This document shows, piece by piece, positions 26,727 through 35,662 of a DNA stretch of 64,000 nt. The stretch lies in the NCBI RefSeq assembly GCF_042660205.1, contig NZ_JBHSTQ010000006.1, forward strand, positions 62,001 to 126,000, in the 5' to 3' direction. Within the stretch, counting starts at the first letter, position 1. Each line of letters opens with the position of its first letter. Under the pieces are notes generated by a model that was given only the letters and a program-made list of their open reading frames with translations, did no database searches and had not been told where the DNA came from. Source of the DNA: Sporolactobacillus kofuensis. GTDB lineage: Bacteria; Bacillota; Bacilli; Bacillales; Sporolactobacillaceae. Both the position numbers and the translations under genes were made by a program.

Positions 26727-27761
26727 TTAATGACGGGAAGGGAATCCGAATTGATATTGGCGCGGTATGTTTGTTTCCTTATGTAGCTGCGTTGCTGCTT
26801 CAAGTGTCCAATATGGATTGCGGAGCATGCCGCGGCCAACTGCGACAAGATCAGCCTCTTCATTACCAATAACAGCGTTAGCTAAGACAGGATCATCCAA
26901 GCGGCCAACGGCAATAACAGGCGCGCCAACCGCTTCCTTAATTGTGCGGGCAAAAGGTACTTGATAAGCGGCATGTGTTCCAGGTTTTCCAGCGGCTGCA
27001 ATCGGTCCTTCGCCGCCTGCGCTGATATGGAATACATCAACCCCTGCATCTTTGTACACTTTAGAGAATGCAATACTATGATCCAGACCATAACCACCAT
27101 CCACATATTCAATCGCCGAAATGCGCATAATCAGTGGCATATCCGTAGGCATTTCACTACGCGCGGCCTGCACCACTTCGGAGCCGAATTTAAAGAGGTC
27201 CTTGCCGTATTCATCCGTGCGTTTATTTGTATAAGGAGATTGGAATTGATGAATCAGATAGCCGTGTGCACCATGCAGTTCAATCGTGTCAAAGCCGGCT
27301 TTAATCGCACGTTTCACTGCTTGTGCAAATTTCTCAGGCATTGCTTTTACTTCATCCGTTGTTAATGCACGGGGCGTCTTATACTGATCGTTAAAGGCTA
27401 TGGCTGAGGGGGCAACAGGAACTGCCGCATCTTCAGCTTTTCGTCCGGCATGCGCGATTTGAACAGCAACCTTTGCTCCGTAACGATGGCAGGCGTCCAC
27501 AATTCTTGCCAATGCCGGAATCTGATCATCAGACCACAAGCCAAGATCATTATCAGAGATTCGTCCATCCGGTTCAACATCCGTCATCTCAATGATCACG
27601 AGGCCAGCTCCGCCAATCGCACGGCTGACATAGTGCACAAAGTGCCAATCGGTTGCAATGCCATCTTTTTTCTCCACCGAGTACTGGCACATCGGTGGCA
27701 TGACTACCCGATTCTTTAATTCCAAACCTTTGAATGTCCATGGTGTAAAAAGATCAATCAT
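26727..27761 (-). CDS. namA: Old Yellow Enzyme, YqjM/NamA-type NADPH dehydrogenase
   Basis: A 344-residue FMN ene-reductase. The YqjM-class features are Cys25 in MPPMCQYS (redox tuning), His163/His166 in ELHGAHGYL and Arg in the C-terminal helix. It reduces activated C=C bonds of enones, quinones and nitro-compounds. The ATG start at 27761 is 8 nt after GGAG; the in-frame GTG just upstream overlaps the binding site. It is a single gene. Its role fits the other electrophile-handling flavoenzymes in the window. Confidence 0.92.
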   Translation of the reverse strand: MIDLFTPWTFKGLELKNRVVMPPMCQYSVEKKDGIATDWHFVHYVSRAIGGAGLVIIEMTDVEPDGRISDNDLGLWSDDQIPALARIVDACHRYGAKVAVQIAHAGRKAEDAAVPVAPSAIAFNDQYKTPRALTTDEVKAMPEKFAQAVKRAIKAGFDTIELHGAHGYLIHQFQSPYTNKRTDEYGKDLFKFGSEVVQAARSEMPTDMPLIMRISAIEYVDGGYGLDHSIAFSKVYKDAGVDVFHISAGGEGPIAAAGKPGTHAAYQVPFARTIKEAVGAPVIAVGRLDDPVLANAVIGNEEADLVAVGRGMLRNPYWTLEAATQLHKETNIPRQYQFGFPSRH

Positions 27762-28012
27762 CTTGATCACTCCTTAAGTAAAATTTCAATGAGCAAACAA
27801 CACCAACGAATCGCTTATTTTTCTTATCCGTTTCCGATACTTTTTCGGTCATGACTATTAATAAGAAAATCGGATTTAAGAGCAACATCACGAGTCCTCG
27901 TTCATTGCTTCTAAGTTTGCATGACCGGATCGATCATAAATTGGAAACTTCATCTAAATCGTAGCAGATTCGTTTGATCCATACCAAATAAAAGGCTTGC
28001 AGTTAAAAAAAT

Positions 28013-28039
28013 AGCCGAATGTCCCAGTGACATTCGGCT
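28013..28039 (-). terminator. Terminator of the aminotransferase/reductase operon
   Basis: The stem AGCCGAATGTC / GACATTCGGCT has a T-run on the minus strand. Confidence 0.9.
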
Positions 28040-28052
28040 TTATTCCCATTTC

Positions 28053-28973
28053 TTAATTCGCATATGAGGATTCTATTTCCCTGATCTTCGTATAAAGGAA
28101 ATCATTCACCGGCGTTGGAATGCCATGTTTCTTGCCCAATTTGCGAATTGTTCCGGCAAACAATTCGACTTCAGTCGGCCGGTTCTGTAAGGTATCCTGG
28201 CGCATCGATGGCATGCCTTCAGGATTCAGTGCATCGTTGATCTTCAGCCACCCGGCGATTTCAGATTCTTGAAGATCCACGCCTTCGCTATTAGCAACCT
28301 TGACAACCTCTTTCATCGCAGCGATTACAGTATCGCGTGGCTTGCCCGGAACTTGTATTCCACCGTAATTCGTTGCGAATACTGCGGTCGATTGATTGAC
28401 ACCCGTATTGACCATCAACTTGCTCCACATTTTGTGCATCATATGTTCAGGAATTTCATAGGGCATGGCGACTTTATCAAAGAAATGAGCAAGTGCTTGT
28501 ACTTTGGCGCTACGCACATCATTTGCTTCGCCAAAGCTGATAAAACCGAGATTTTTATAGATGAGTTCATTACCGACTTTGGAAGCATCCATTCCTGCAA
28601 CAATGCAATAGAGCAGTTGGTCGAAACCAAATGTCTCACCAATTACCTGTTCACTCGAAATCCCGTTCAGCACGGAAAGAATGATCGTCTGTTTCCCCAC
28701 TTGATTTTTCGCACTGGCAATGGCACTTTTCAATCCGGTGTATTTTACCGCAAAAATGAGCAAATCCGCAGGTTCCATAGGTTCATTAGCATCGACATAG
28801 CGAAATGTGCAAGGCTCACCGTTACATAAAATGCCGTCTTTCTTATAGCGCTCAATGCGATCATGATCAGCAACAATACGTACTGCATCAACGCCCAAAC
28901 GATCAACAAGATGGTTCCCATACATAATGCCCAATGCACCCAAGCCAACAATCGCTACGGTCTTGATTTCCAT
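28053..28973 (-). CDS. PanE/ApbA-family 2-oxoacid reductase (ketopantoate reductase-like)
   Basis: 306 residues: the N-terminal Rossmann fold (VAIVGLGALGIMYG), then the catalytic Lys region HKMWSKLMVNTGVN and the C-terminal ketoacid domain (RPTEVELFAG). Members make pantoate or act as D-2-hydroxyacid dehydrogenases, as PanE of Lactococcus does on branched-chain keto acids. No pantothenate genes are nearby. It lies 30 bp after an aminotransferase gene, so reduction of an amino-acid-derived keto acid is the more likely role. Confidence 0.88.
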   Translation of the reverse strand: MEIKTVAIVGLGALGIMYGNHLVDRLGVDAVRIVADHDRIERYKKDGILCNGEPCTFRYVDANEPMEPADLLIFAVKYTGLKSAIASAKNQVGKQTIILSVLNGISSEQVIGETFGFDQLLYCIVAGMDASKVGNELIYKNLGFISFGEANDVRSAKVQALAHFFDKVAMPYEIPEHMMHKMWSKLMVNTGVNQSTAVFATNYGGIQVPGKPRDTVIAAMKEVVKVANSEGVDLQESEIAGWLKINDALNPEGMPSMRQDTLQNRPTEVELFAGTIRKLGKKHGIPTPVNDFLYTKIREIESSYAN

Positions 28974-29003
28974 AGAGTCTCCTCCTCAGCTTCTATGATC
29001 CAA

Positions 29004-30191
29004 TTAGCAATACTCTTGCAAAATGTTGCCAAACGCCGCAATGCCTTTCACAATTTTTTCTTCGGACATGCATGAATAGTTAAATCGGCAATGATTGGTT
29101 TCTTGACGCAAAGGATAGAAGGTTGCGCCGGGAACATACGCTACTTTCGCTTCAGGAAGCACACGTTCCTTCATCAATTTCGTGGTGTCCACCGTTTCCG
29201 GGAGGGTTAACCATGTAAATAGTCCGCCTTGTGGATTCGTGTAACGAACACTTTTCGGTAAATAAGTATTAAATGCATCCAACATGATCTGTTTCTTCTT
29301 CCTATACACCTTTTGGATACGCGTTATATGTGCATCAATATCATAGCGCTCTAGGAACAGGTTTGCTGCGTACATATTCAGGGTAGAATTCTGTGTATCT
29401 GCAGCCATTTTTAACAGGCAGAGCTTTTCGGCCAATTCGTTCTCAGCAATCACCCAACCAAGGCGCATGCCCGGACTCAGTATTTTTGAAAAACTGCCGA
29501 GGTGAATCACTCTTCCTTCGGTATCCAAGCTCTTAATACTCGGAAGTGGTTCGCCTTCGTAGCGAATTTCACGGTACGGATCATCTTCCAAGATGATCAC
29601 ATTGTATTGGTTGGCAAGCGCAACAAGTCGCTTTCTACGTGCAAGACTCATTGTCACACCGGTAGGATTCTGGAATGTCGGCACTGTGTAAATAATCTTC
29701 GCACGAGGATTTGCCTTAAGTACTGATTCGAGTTCATCCATATCCATACCTTCCTCATCCATGGAAACGGAAGCATAGTTCGGTTGATAGGCATTAAAAG
29801 CAATCAGTGCACCTAAAAATGTAGGATTTTCCGTAATCACGACATCTCCGGGATTCAACAACATTTTCGCAACAAGATCTAACCCTTGCTGACTTCCTTG
29901 TAAAAGAAATAGATTGTCCAGTCCGCAAGTAACACCTACACGTTCCATGCGTTTGACCAGTTTTTCCCGAAGCGCAGGAAGTCCTTCTGAAATCGTGTAT
30001 TGCAATGCCTGCTTGCCTTGTTCTTTAAGAACATGCGCATAGACGAGGCTAAGTTGATCTGTTGGAAATAGATTTGGATCCGGATAGCCGCCGCCAAAGG
30101 AAATAACGTCCGGATCAGCACCTAATTTCAATAACTCCCGTATAGCAGACGGCTTCACTTCGTTCATTCGCTCTGAATACAAATCAATCAT
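29004..30191 (-). CDS. PLP aminotransferase, class I/II (2-aminoadipate/aromatic type)
   Basis: A 395-residue fold-type I aminotransferase. VISFGGGYPDPNLFP opens the protein; LLQGSQQGLDLVAK, YTVPTFQNPTGVTM and the PLP-Lys motif HLGSFSKILSPGMRLGW follow. It resembles LysN/AraT-like enzymes with broad specificity. It is transcribed with the downstream PanE-like reductase and lies opposite a LysR gene. Together they would turn an amino acid into a 2-hydroxy acid. The start is ATG 30191 with GAGGAT upstream. Confidence 0.9.
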   Translation of the reverse strand: MIDLYSERMNEVKPSAIRELLKLGADPDVISFGGGYPDPNLFPTDQLSLVYAHVLKEQGKQALQYTISEGLPALREKLVKRMERVGVTCGLDNLFLLQGSQQGLDLVAKMLLNPGDVVITENPTFLGALIAFNAYQPNYASVSMDEEGMDMDELESVLKANPRAKIIYTVPTFQNPTGVTMSLARRKRLVALANQYNVIILEDDPYREIRYEGEPLPSIKSLDTEGRVIHLGSFSKILSPGMRLGWVIAENELAEKLCLLKMAADTQNSTLNMYAANLFLERYDIDAHITRIQKVYRKKKQIMLDAFNTYLPKSVRYTNPQGGLFTWLTLPETVDTTKLMKERVLPEAKVAYVPGATFYPLRQETNHCRFNYSCMSEEKIVKGIAAFGNILQEYC

Positions 30192-30360
30192 CCTCTTATT
30201 CTCCCCGTACCATTATTTGTAAGGAAACCATCCACTCTATGTGATACAAAGTTACGATTTATCTTTACCTGCATTTATAGTAATCTGTTAGTAAGCTAAA
30301 GTAAACGTCATCTTATTCACGTATAGATGAATTTATTTCACTTTAATGAAGGGTTGGATC

Positions 30361-31263
30361 TTGTCGATGTCTTTGCTCGCTTATTCCGTCTTCGACACCG
30401 TCGCCGAACAAAAAAGTTTTCTCAAAGCTGCAGAGGTGCTCAACCTCACGCCATCAGCGATCAGCCACTCCATCACCAACCTTGAACAGCGATTGGGTGT
30501 GGCACTTTTTATTCGAGATCGGACCGGTGTACGCCTTACACTTGAGGGACAGAATCTCTTACCGCATGTTCGCGCAGTGCTTAATAGTGAAGAACGATTG
30601 AAACAGGAAGCCGCACATATTCAAGGTTTGGAAAAAGGAGTCGTGCGCATTGGCACCTATAGCAGTATTTGTATTAACTGGATCCCTGAAATTGTAAAAT
30701 CGTTTCGCCGGCTCTTCCCAGAAATAAAGATTATCATCTTCCAAGGTGGTTATGAGGATGTGGTCGGATGGATCAAGTCCGGGGCGATTGATCTTGGCTT
30801 TATCTCTCTCCCTGCTGAAGAAAAGATAACGGTCACACCATTGACCATGGATCCATTGCTCTGCGTCACGCCCAGAGATTTCCGCCCTCAGCACGCGAAC
30901 TATGTCACTGTTGAGGAAATCAAGGACATGAGTTTCATTCTTCAACGTGATGATTACATGAAAGAAATTAGAGCATTGTTGCATAAACATCGACTGTCCG
31001 TACATTCCCAGTTCTACAGTATTGATGATCAATCCATTGTCGCAATGGTGGAAAGCGGACTCGGCATTGGCATTCTTCCTCAACTTGTACTTACAAAAAA
31101 TCATGCAGATGTCGGCGTGTATCCATTTAAACCTGCGGAACATCGAATCATCGGTCTCGCTTCACTTAAAAAGCAGTATTTGTCCCCGGCTGCTCTAAAA
31201 ATGTATGACCATATCCTTGAGTTTGTGGAAAAAAGCGGGCTGAATAATCTAAACGGCCAATAA
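30361..31263 (+). CDS. LysR-family transcriptional regulator
   Basis: About 300 residues: an N-terminal winged HTH (SFLKAAEVLNLTPSAISHSITNLEQRLGVALFIRDRTGV), then a periplasmic-binding-protein-like effector domain (VRIGTYSSICINWIPEIVKSFRRLFPEI). It starts 170 bp from, and opposite to, the aminotransferase gene, the standard LysR layout, so it probably controls that operon. The start is uncertain: TTG 30361 has AAGGG 7 nt upstream; ATG 30367 is in frame; the ATG at 30346 overlaps the binding site. Confidence 0.9.
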   Translation: MSMSLLAYSVFDTVAEQKSFLKAAEVLNLTPSAISHSITNLEQRLGVALFIRDRTGVRLTLEGQNLLPHVRAVLNSEERLKQEAAHIQGLEKGVVRIGTYSSICINWIPEIVKSFRRLFPEIKIIIFQGGYEDVVGWIKSGAIDLGFISLPAEEKITVTPLTMDPLLCVTPRDFRPQHANYVTVEEIKDMSFILQRDDYMKEIRALLHKHRLSVHSQFYSIDDQSIVAMVESGLGIGILPQLVLTKNHADVGVYPFKPAEHRIIGLASLKKQYLSPAALKMYDHILEFVEKSGLNNLNGQ

Positions 31264-31289
31264 CTTGTGTTCCTGAATAATTTACTATT

Positions 31290-31365
31290 ATGGTGTAATT
31301 CGTTCGTTTCGGGAAAAATTCGATCATTACGTCCGATAGTTCGACTGTTACATAAAACAATCCGG
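31290..31365. repeat. Decayed 20-22-bp tandem array (TTCG...TTAC type)
   Basis: Imperfect units beginning ATTCGTTCGTTTCGGG, ATTCGATCATTACGTCC and TTCGACTGTTACAT lie between the convergent lysR and oxidoreductase genes. It resembles the 26.6-kb array but is strongly diverged. Confidence 0.45.
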
Positions 31366-31498
31366 TCTTATCGAGAATAGTCCATTCGTTGGTTATCTGC
31401 GCAGTCTCACCGCTCCAAGGGGTCACGAATGTTTCTTATTCTCTTAGCAAAACAAAACTGCCCTCCTATTAATCCAAGGGCAGTTCTATTTTTTGATA

Positions 31499-32518
31499 TT
31501 AATTTTCACCGATGACAATTTTTCCAATCATTTTTCCACTTTCTACCAACTCATGTGCCTGACGAAGATTCTCCGCATTGAGCGGTGTTAATTTCTTTTT
31601 AACGGTTGGTTTGATTACACCGTTGTCTAGAAGTACCGCTACTTTTTCTAAAAGTTTGTGCTGCTCAATCATGTCATCGGTCTCAAACTTCGGACGCGTG
31701 AACATAAATTCCCAGCTAAAGGTAATGCTCTTCGGCTTAAGCAGATCAAGATTAATGCCGGCGCCAATTTCCACAATCGAGCAAATATGGCCTTGCGGTT
31801 TAATCACATCCTCCATGTTCTGCCAATGTCCTTTGGTGTTATTCAGGCAAAGTATGGCGTCAACGGAGTCAAAAGGTAGTGCCTCAAATTCATCCTTGAA
31901 TGCATGGCGATGATTAATGACTTCATCTGCACCGAGTTCCTTTACCCAAGCGACAGTCTCGGGCCGCGAAGCTGTAGCTGTGACATGGATACCGGCCCAT
32001 TTCGCCAGCTGGATCGCGATCGAACCTACACCGCCGGCACCGTTAATGATCAACAAGCGTTTGCCCTTATTTTGTTCCGGATGTTCTGCACTGAAAGGTA
32101 ACCGTTCAAAGAGTGCTTCATACGCCGTGATGCTCGTCAAGGGCATACCCGCTGCGGTCAGAAAATCCAAATGCTTTGGTTTCGCCGCAACGATACGTTC
32201 ATCAACAAGATGTAATTCTGCGTTTGTCCCTTTGCGTTGAATCGCTCCTGCATAATAGACAGCGTCTCCCGGTTTAAAGAGCGTCACTTTTTCCCCAACC
32301 GCTTCAACAATTCCGCTTGCATCATAGCCAACGATACGGGCACCATTGGTCAATCCATCTCTTGCGTTGCGCACCTTAGTATCAACCGGATTTACCGATA
32401 CGGCTTTAACACGAACGAGCAAATCATGTTCGGTTGGTGTTGGATTGGGAATCTCTATTGGAACAATGCTCTTTGGGTCTGTTATCTTTGTTACATCTAA
32501 TGTGCCATATGCTTTCAT
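31499..32518 (-). CDS. Zinc-type alcohol dehydrogenase-like quinone oxidoreductase (MDR family)
   Basis: A 339-residue medium-chain reductase. The GroES-like N-terminal domain (VRVKAVSVNPVDTKVRN) precedes the Rossmann domain (LLIINGAGGVGSIAIQLAKWAG). Structural and catalytic zinc Cys clusters are absent, as in quinone-reductase-like ZADH members. The start is ATG 32518, 7 nt after GGAGG. It is divergent from an hxlR gene and shares a 37-bp upstream element with the aldo/keto reductase gene at the left edge. This suggests induction by electrophiles or aldehydes. Confidence 0.9.
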   Translation of the reverse strand: MKAYGTLDVTKITDPKSIVPIEIPNPTPTEHDLLVRVKAVSVNPVDTKVRNARDGLTNGARIVGYDASGIVEAVGEKVTLFKPGDAVYYAGAIQRKGTNAELHLVDERIVAAKPKHLDFLTAAGMPLTSITAYEALFERLPFSAEHPEQNKGKRLLIINGAGGVGSIAIQLAKWAGIHVTATASRPETVAWVKELGADEVINHRHAFKDEFEALPFDSVDAILCLNNTKGHWQNMEDVIKPQGHICSIVEIGAGINLDLLKPKSITFSWEFMFTRPKFETDDMIEQHKLLEKVAVLLDNGVIKPTVKKKLTPLNAENLRQAHELVESGKMIGKIVIGEN

Positions 32519-32593
32519 CTTCATGCCTCCCGGCTTATCTTCTTTTCTTCATGTACACTTATAGTATAATGGCTCTAAAGCATTACGAATAGA

Positions 32594-32630
32594 ACGCACA
32601 TTCACGTGACGTAGGCACATGAATGTAACT
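32594..32630. promoter_or_regulatory. Putative HxlR-type operator, copy 2
   Basis: It lies in the 128-bp divergent region between the oxidoreductase and hxlR genes. It matches 27 of 37 positions with 320-356. It includes the inverted repeat CATTCA / TGAATG and ends just before the hxlR ribosome binding site, so bound protein would block hxlR and could affect the opposite promoter. Confidence 0.6.
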
Positions 32631-32646
32631 AAGGAGGGTTTTCTTG

Positions 32647-33015
32647 ATGCGTAATCGGAAAGCAGGCTATGCGTGCAAGCACTGTCCCGTAGAGACCACG
32701 CTTGATATTATCGGTGGAAAATGGAAAGGCGTTATTCTGTATCACCTCATGAACAAGACCTGCCGATTCAACGAAATGCGCCGCTTGATGCCTGGAATCA
32801 GTCAGCGTATGCTGACCCTCCAACTTCGAGAATTGGAAAAAGACGGCGTCATTCACCGTGAGGTTTATCCCGTCGTTCCACCTAAAACCGAATATTCGCT
32901 TACTGCATTCGGCGAAACACTAAAACCGATCATTCAAGAAATGAAACGTTGGGGCGATCGTTACGAGCATCATCAAGAACAACAGCTGGAAGATGTTGAT
33001 CAGAACAAGGCTTGA
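32647..33015 (+). CDS. HxlR-family transcriptional regulator
   Basis: A 122-residue MarR-like winged-helix protein with the HxlR signature: CKHCPVETTLDIIGGKWKGVILYHLM, then FNEMRRLMPGISQRMLTLQLRELEKDG. Two N-terminal cysteines (CKHC) recall redox- and quinone-sensing members (YodB, HypR). The start is ATG 32647, behind AAGGAGGG. It is divergent from the quinone-oxidoreductase-like gene and is its likely regulator. Confidence 0.93.
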   Translation: MRNRKAGYACKHCPVETTLDIIGGKWKGVILYHLMNKTCRFNEMRRLMPGISQRMLTLQLRELEKDGVIHREVYPVVPPKTEYSLTAFGETLKPIIQEMKRWGDRYEHHQEQQLEDVDQNKA

Positions 33016-33022
33016 GTACATA

Positions 33023-33165
33023 TGCGGACCTGGCTACAGCTTATGCGCGAAATTTCTGGATTAATGTGCAAAAATGTGGATCCAATGCGCGAAATATCTT
33101 GTTCTATGCGCGACTTTTTGAATCTCATGCACATATCCAGTTCTGGCCAAGCGCAATGTCTTTTT
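33023..33165. repeat. Tandem 21-bp monomers (ATGCGCGAAA type), locus 3
   Basis: About six monomers. The stretch from TATGCGCGAAATTTCTGG to the unit AATGTGCAAAAATGTGGATC aligns with the reverse complement of the 14.7-kb locus with few mismatches. It lies between the co-directional hxlR and phosphatase genes. Confidence 0.82.
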
Positions 33166-33336
33166 TCATGCGCTTTCCCCTCCTTGTCATCGTCTTGTCC
33201 TCACTTTATCTGAGCACCTTTCCCCATTCCAGTATCACCGATTCGGTCAGTGATAAAGCAGAACCTGATGGTCCAATTTCATAGACGAGTTCGTTATAAT
33301 AGCTCTAGGTAAGCTATCGGGTAAAGGAGATTATTC

Positions 33337-34431
33337 ATGATTCATATCAAAAAGATCACGCTTCCTGAAACGGGACGTGTACTCGTGATTTCAGACATTC
33401 ACGGTGATCTGCAGCTTTTTCAAGCGCTTCTTAAAAAGGTGCACTACACTTTAGATGATACATTAATTATTAACGGCGATTTATGTGAGAAAGGTGCGAA
33501 CAGTCTCGGCGTGATCCGCTACGCGAAAAAACTCATGGATGAGAATAATCACGTTTATCTTACTGAAGGCAATTGCGACCGTCTCATCCATCATGTCTTT
33601 GATCACGACCCTGATGTCTTTGGTCACTTGGCACAACACCCGCATTCCATTATGAATGAGTGGCTGCAGGAAAACGGCAAAACCATCGCTGATTTCGATT
33701 CCGTGCAGCAGTTGAGCACATTCTATACAGAACATTGCGGCAGCGAACTCGATTGGCTCTTCTCTCTACCTACCGCACTTGACTCTGATCGCTACCTTTT
33801 CATTCATGCAGGTCTTGATGACCGAGAAGATTGGCAGGAAACCAGTCACCGATCAGCAGTTTCTCTGCCTCATTTTTACACGGGCACGCATCAAGCGGAA
33901 AAAGTTGTCATCGTTGGGCATTGGCCGGTAGTCAATTATCGTGCGAACACCCTATCCAGCCACAATCCGATTATTGATTTGACAAAACGAATCATCAGCA
34001 TTGATGGTGGAAATCAGGTGCGCTTTGACGGACAATTAAACGCATTAATTATTGAACGCCGTCCCCAAGGCGACCAAATCAGCAGTACGTACGTTGATCA
34101 TTTCCAACGTGTTGAAACGATAAGACACTCCTATACTGCACCGGATGGATTCGTGGGTACACTCAATTATCCCAATTACAAGGTAAGGCTCCTGGAAAAA
34201 GGAAAATACTTCAGCCTTTGTGAGAATATCGCTCTCGGGCTTAAACAATGGTTAAAGAACGAATACCTCACCCAAAAAGAAGACGGATCTTATGTAGCAG
34301 GCGATTTAAGCGCGTCCGGTCTTAGCGTGTCTGCTCAGGACCAGGTAGCAATCATCGATAACAAATGTGCCGGCTATACATTAATCAAGAAAAATGGAGC
34401 CGTCGGCTGGGTACCCAAATACTGCTTCTGA
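33337..34431 (+). CDS. Calcineurin-like metallophosphoesterase with C-terminal SH3-like domain
   Basis: 364 residues. Metal-binding motifs of Ser/Thr-phosphatase-type esterases occur in order: ISDIHGD, INGDLCEKG, TEGNCD (variant of GNHD), HAGLDD and VGHWP, ending with SIDGG at about residue 230. The last roughly 60 residues (DQVAIIDNKCAGYTLIKKNG to GWVPKYCF) look like an SH3-type beta-barrel. The substrate could be a phosphoprotein or a dinucleotide. AAAGGAG precedes the ATG, and a TATAAT lies at about 33294. Confidence 0.9.
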   Translation: MIHIKKITLPETGRVLVISDIHGDLQLFQALLKKVHYTLDDTLIINGDLCEKGANSLGVIRYAKKLMDENNHVYLTEGNCDRLIHHVFDHDPDVFGHLAQHPHSIMNEWLQENGKTIADFDSVQQLSTFYTEHCGSELDWLFSLPTALDSDRYLFIHAGLDDREDWQETSHRSAVSLPHFYTGTHQAEKVVIVGHWPVVNYRANTLSSHNPIIDLTKRIISIDGGNQVRFDGQLNALIIERRPQGDQISSTYVDHFQRVETIRHSYTAPDGFVGTLNYPNYKVRLLEKGKYFSLCENIALGLKQWLKNEYLTQKEDGSYVAGDLSASGLSVSAQDQVAIIDNKCAGYTLIKKNGAVGWVPKYCF

Positions 34432-34549
34432 TTCTTTATTGCATCGTAAGATTCTATCCCAACCAATGTCCAAAGCTGCCCATTTTCGCACCCCAATGTG
34501 TATCTGTCATAACCTATCATTGAAAACAAATGATGAGGTGAGTGATACC

Positions 34550-34996
34550 ATGTACGATGCAGAACAATTTTATCGTCAATCCGCCCAAGAACCCATGAAC
34601 CCATTAATTGCTCAAATTCTTGGTTCTATTAAAGGAGAGGCCACCGGGGTAGATTTTTATACACGCCTCGCAGCAGCTGCACCTACTCCGGAAATGCGCA
34701 ATGCTATTTTAGCCAATCGTCGCGATGAAGAGGAGCATTTCCGCTTATTTAGTGGTCTCTATGCGCGGCTAACCGGACAGCAACCCGTGTATCAAATCAC
34801 ACCGGTTCAGTTCTCTTCTTTTCGCGAGGGTTTGAAGATTGCTTACCGGGACGAACTCGAAGATTATGAAAAATACAGAAATTACTATTTAATGACCCAA
34901 GATCCGATGCTCCGCGATGTTTTTCTTCGAGCATTCACAGATGAAATCAAACACGCGATTCGTGTCGGATTTATGGAAACATCGCTCAGCGAATAG
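34550..34996 (+). CDS. Ferritin-like (rubrerythrin-fold) di-iron protein
   Basis: A 148-residue four-helix-bundle protein. Metal-ligand motifs are SIKGEATGVDFY in helix 1, ANRRDEEEHFRLF in helix 2, YRDELEDYEKY in helix 3 and AFTDEIKHAIRVGF in helix 4, the ExxH-type pattern of ferritin-like proteins. It lacks the rubredoxin domain of classical rubrerythrin. The start is ATG 34550 behind GAGGTGAG; an upstream in-frame extension to 34394 overlaps the phosphatase gene and lacks a site. Possible roles are iron or peroxide handling. Confidence 0.85.
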   Translation: MYDAEQFYRQSAQEPMNPLIAQILGSIKGEATGVDFYTRLAAAAPTPEMRNAILANRRDEEEHFRLFSGLYARLTGQQPVYQITPVQFSSFREGLKIAYRDELEDYEKYRNYYLMTQDPMLRDVFLRAFTDEIKHAIRVGFMETSLSE

Positions 34997-35083
34997 ACAC
35001 AGAGCCCATTGACCCAAAAAAAGATCACATGACCGTTATCGAGTTGCTCATGCCGGGAATCAGCGTTATGCTCATTTATAGAA

Positions 35084-35128
35084 AATAGGATGCTACCAAG
35101 CCTTGGGCACCGGCTGATCCTATGTTTT
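35084..35128 (+). terminator. Terminator after the ferritin-like gene
   Basis: Outer stem AAATAGGAT / ATCCTATGTTT with an inner hairpin, followed by a T-rich stretch. Confidence 0.75.
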
Positions 35129-35152
35129 ACGTACCTTTATTTTTTGTGTGAA

Positions 35153-35233
35153 AATAGGCGATGGCGCTCGTTCAACTGTTGAATGAAGTCTGTTTCATAC
35201 GTCTGCCTTGAGCCCTTTTCGTAAGGTTTTTTT
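35153..35233 (+). ncRNA. Fluoride riboswitch (crcB motif) with downstream terminator
   Basis: AATAGGCGATGGCGCTCG matches the conserved 5' half of crcB-motif aptamers, and CATACGTCTGCC fits the 3' half, with a small TGAA/TTCA hairpin between. CCTT...AAGG followed by seven T forms the expression platform. It lies just before the two Fluc channel genes, the expected context. I identified it by pattern; a covariance-model search (RF01734) would confirm it. Confidence 0.8.
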
Positions 35234-35275
35234 AGGTGGGCGTTTTTTCGTTTTGATCATTAGGGAGGAATTGTT

Positions 35276-35662
35276 TTGTCTTATTTACTGCTTATTGTCT
35301 TTGGTATGCTTGGCGCACTCTCCAGGTACTTTCTCGAATGTCTGATTCATCCTGATCCTCTACCACTAGCCACACTGCTCATTAATATACTGGGTTGTTT
35401 CTTTATTACCTTCTTTGCGCAGTCATCCCGCTTCTTTCGGAATTTATCTCCACAATGGCGTGGGGCAATCAGCACTGGTTTTATCGGATCGTTCACCACA
35501 CTTTCCGCTTTTTTACTTGAGGTTATTCACTTTATTCAAGGCGGCAATGTTCTGATCGCAGCCGTCTACTTTGCCCTCACAGTATCAAGCGGGCTCCTCG
35601 CTTGCTGGCTTGGTGATCGCGTCAGTAACACTTTATTTCATCTAAAAGAGGAGGCAAAATGA
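35276..35662 (+). CDS. crcB: Fluoride channel Fluc/CrcB subunit 1
   Basis: A 128-residue protein with four hydrophobic helices. It has the Fluc motifs GMLGALSRYFLE, TLLINILGCFFITFF and GFIGSFTTLSAFLLE, which contain the pore Asn and the TM3 break. Two homologues encoded side by side usually form the antiparallel heterodimer of gram-positive Fluc channels, which export F-. The TTG start has GGAGG 8 nt upstream. It overlaps the next gene by 4 bp and follows a fluoride riboswitch. Confidence 0.94.
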   Translation: MSYLLLIVFGMLGALSRYFLECLIHPDPLPLATLLINILGCFFITFFAQSSRFFRNLSPQWRGAISTGFIGSFTTLSAFLLEVIHFIQGGNVLIAAVYFALTVSSGLLACWLGDRVSNTLFHLKEEAK

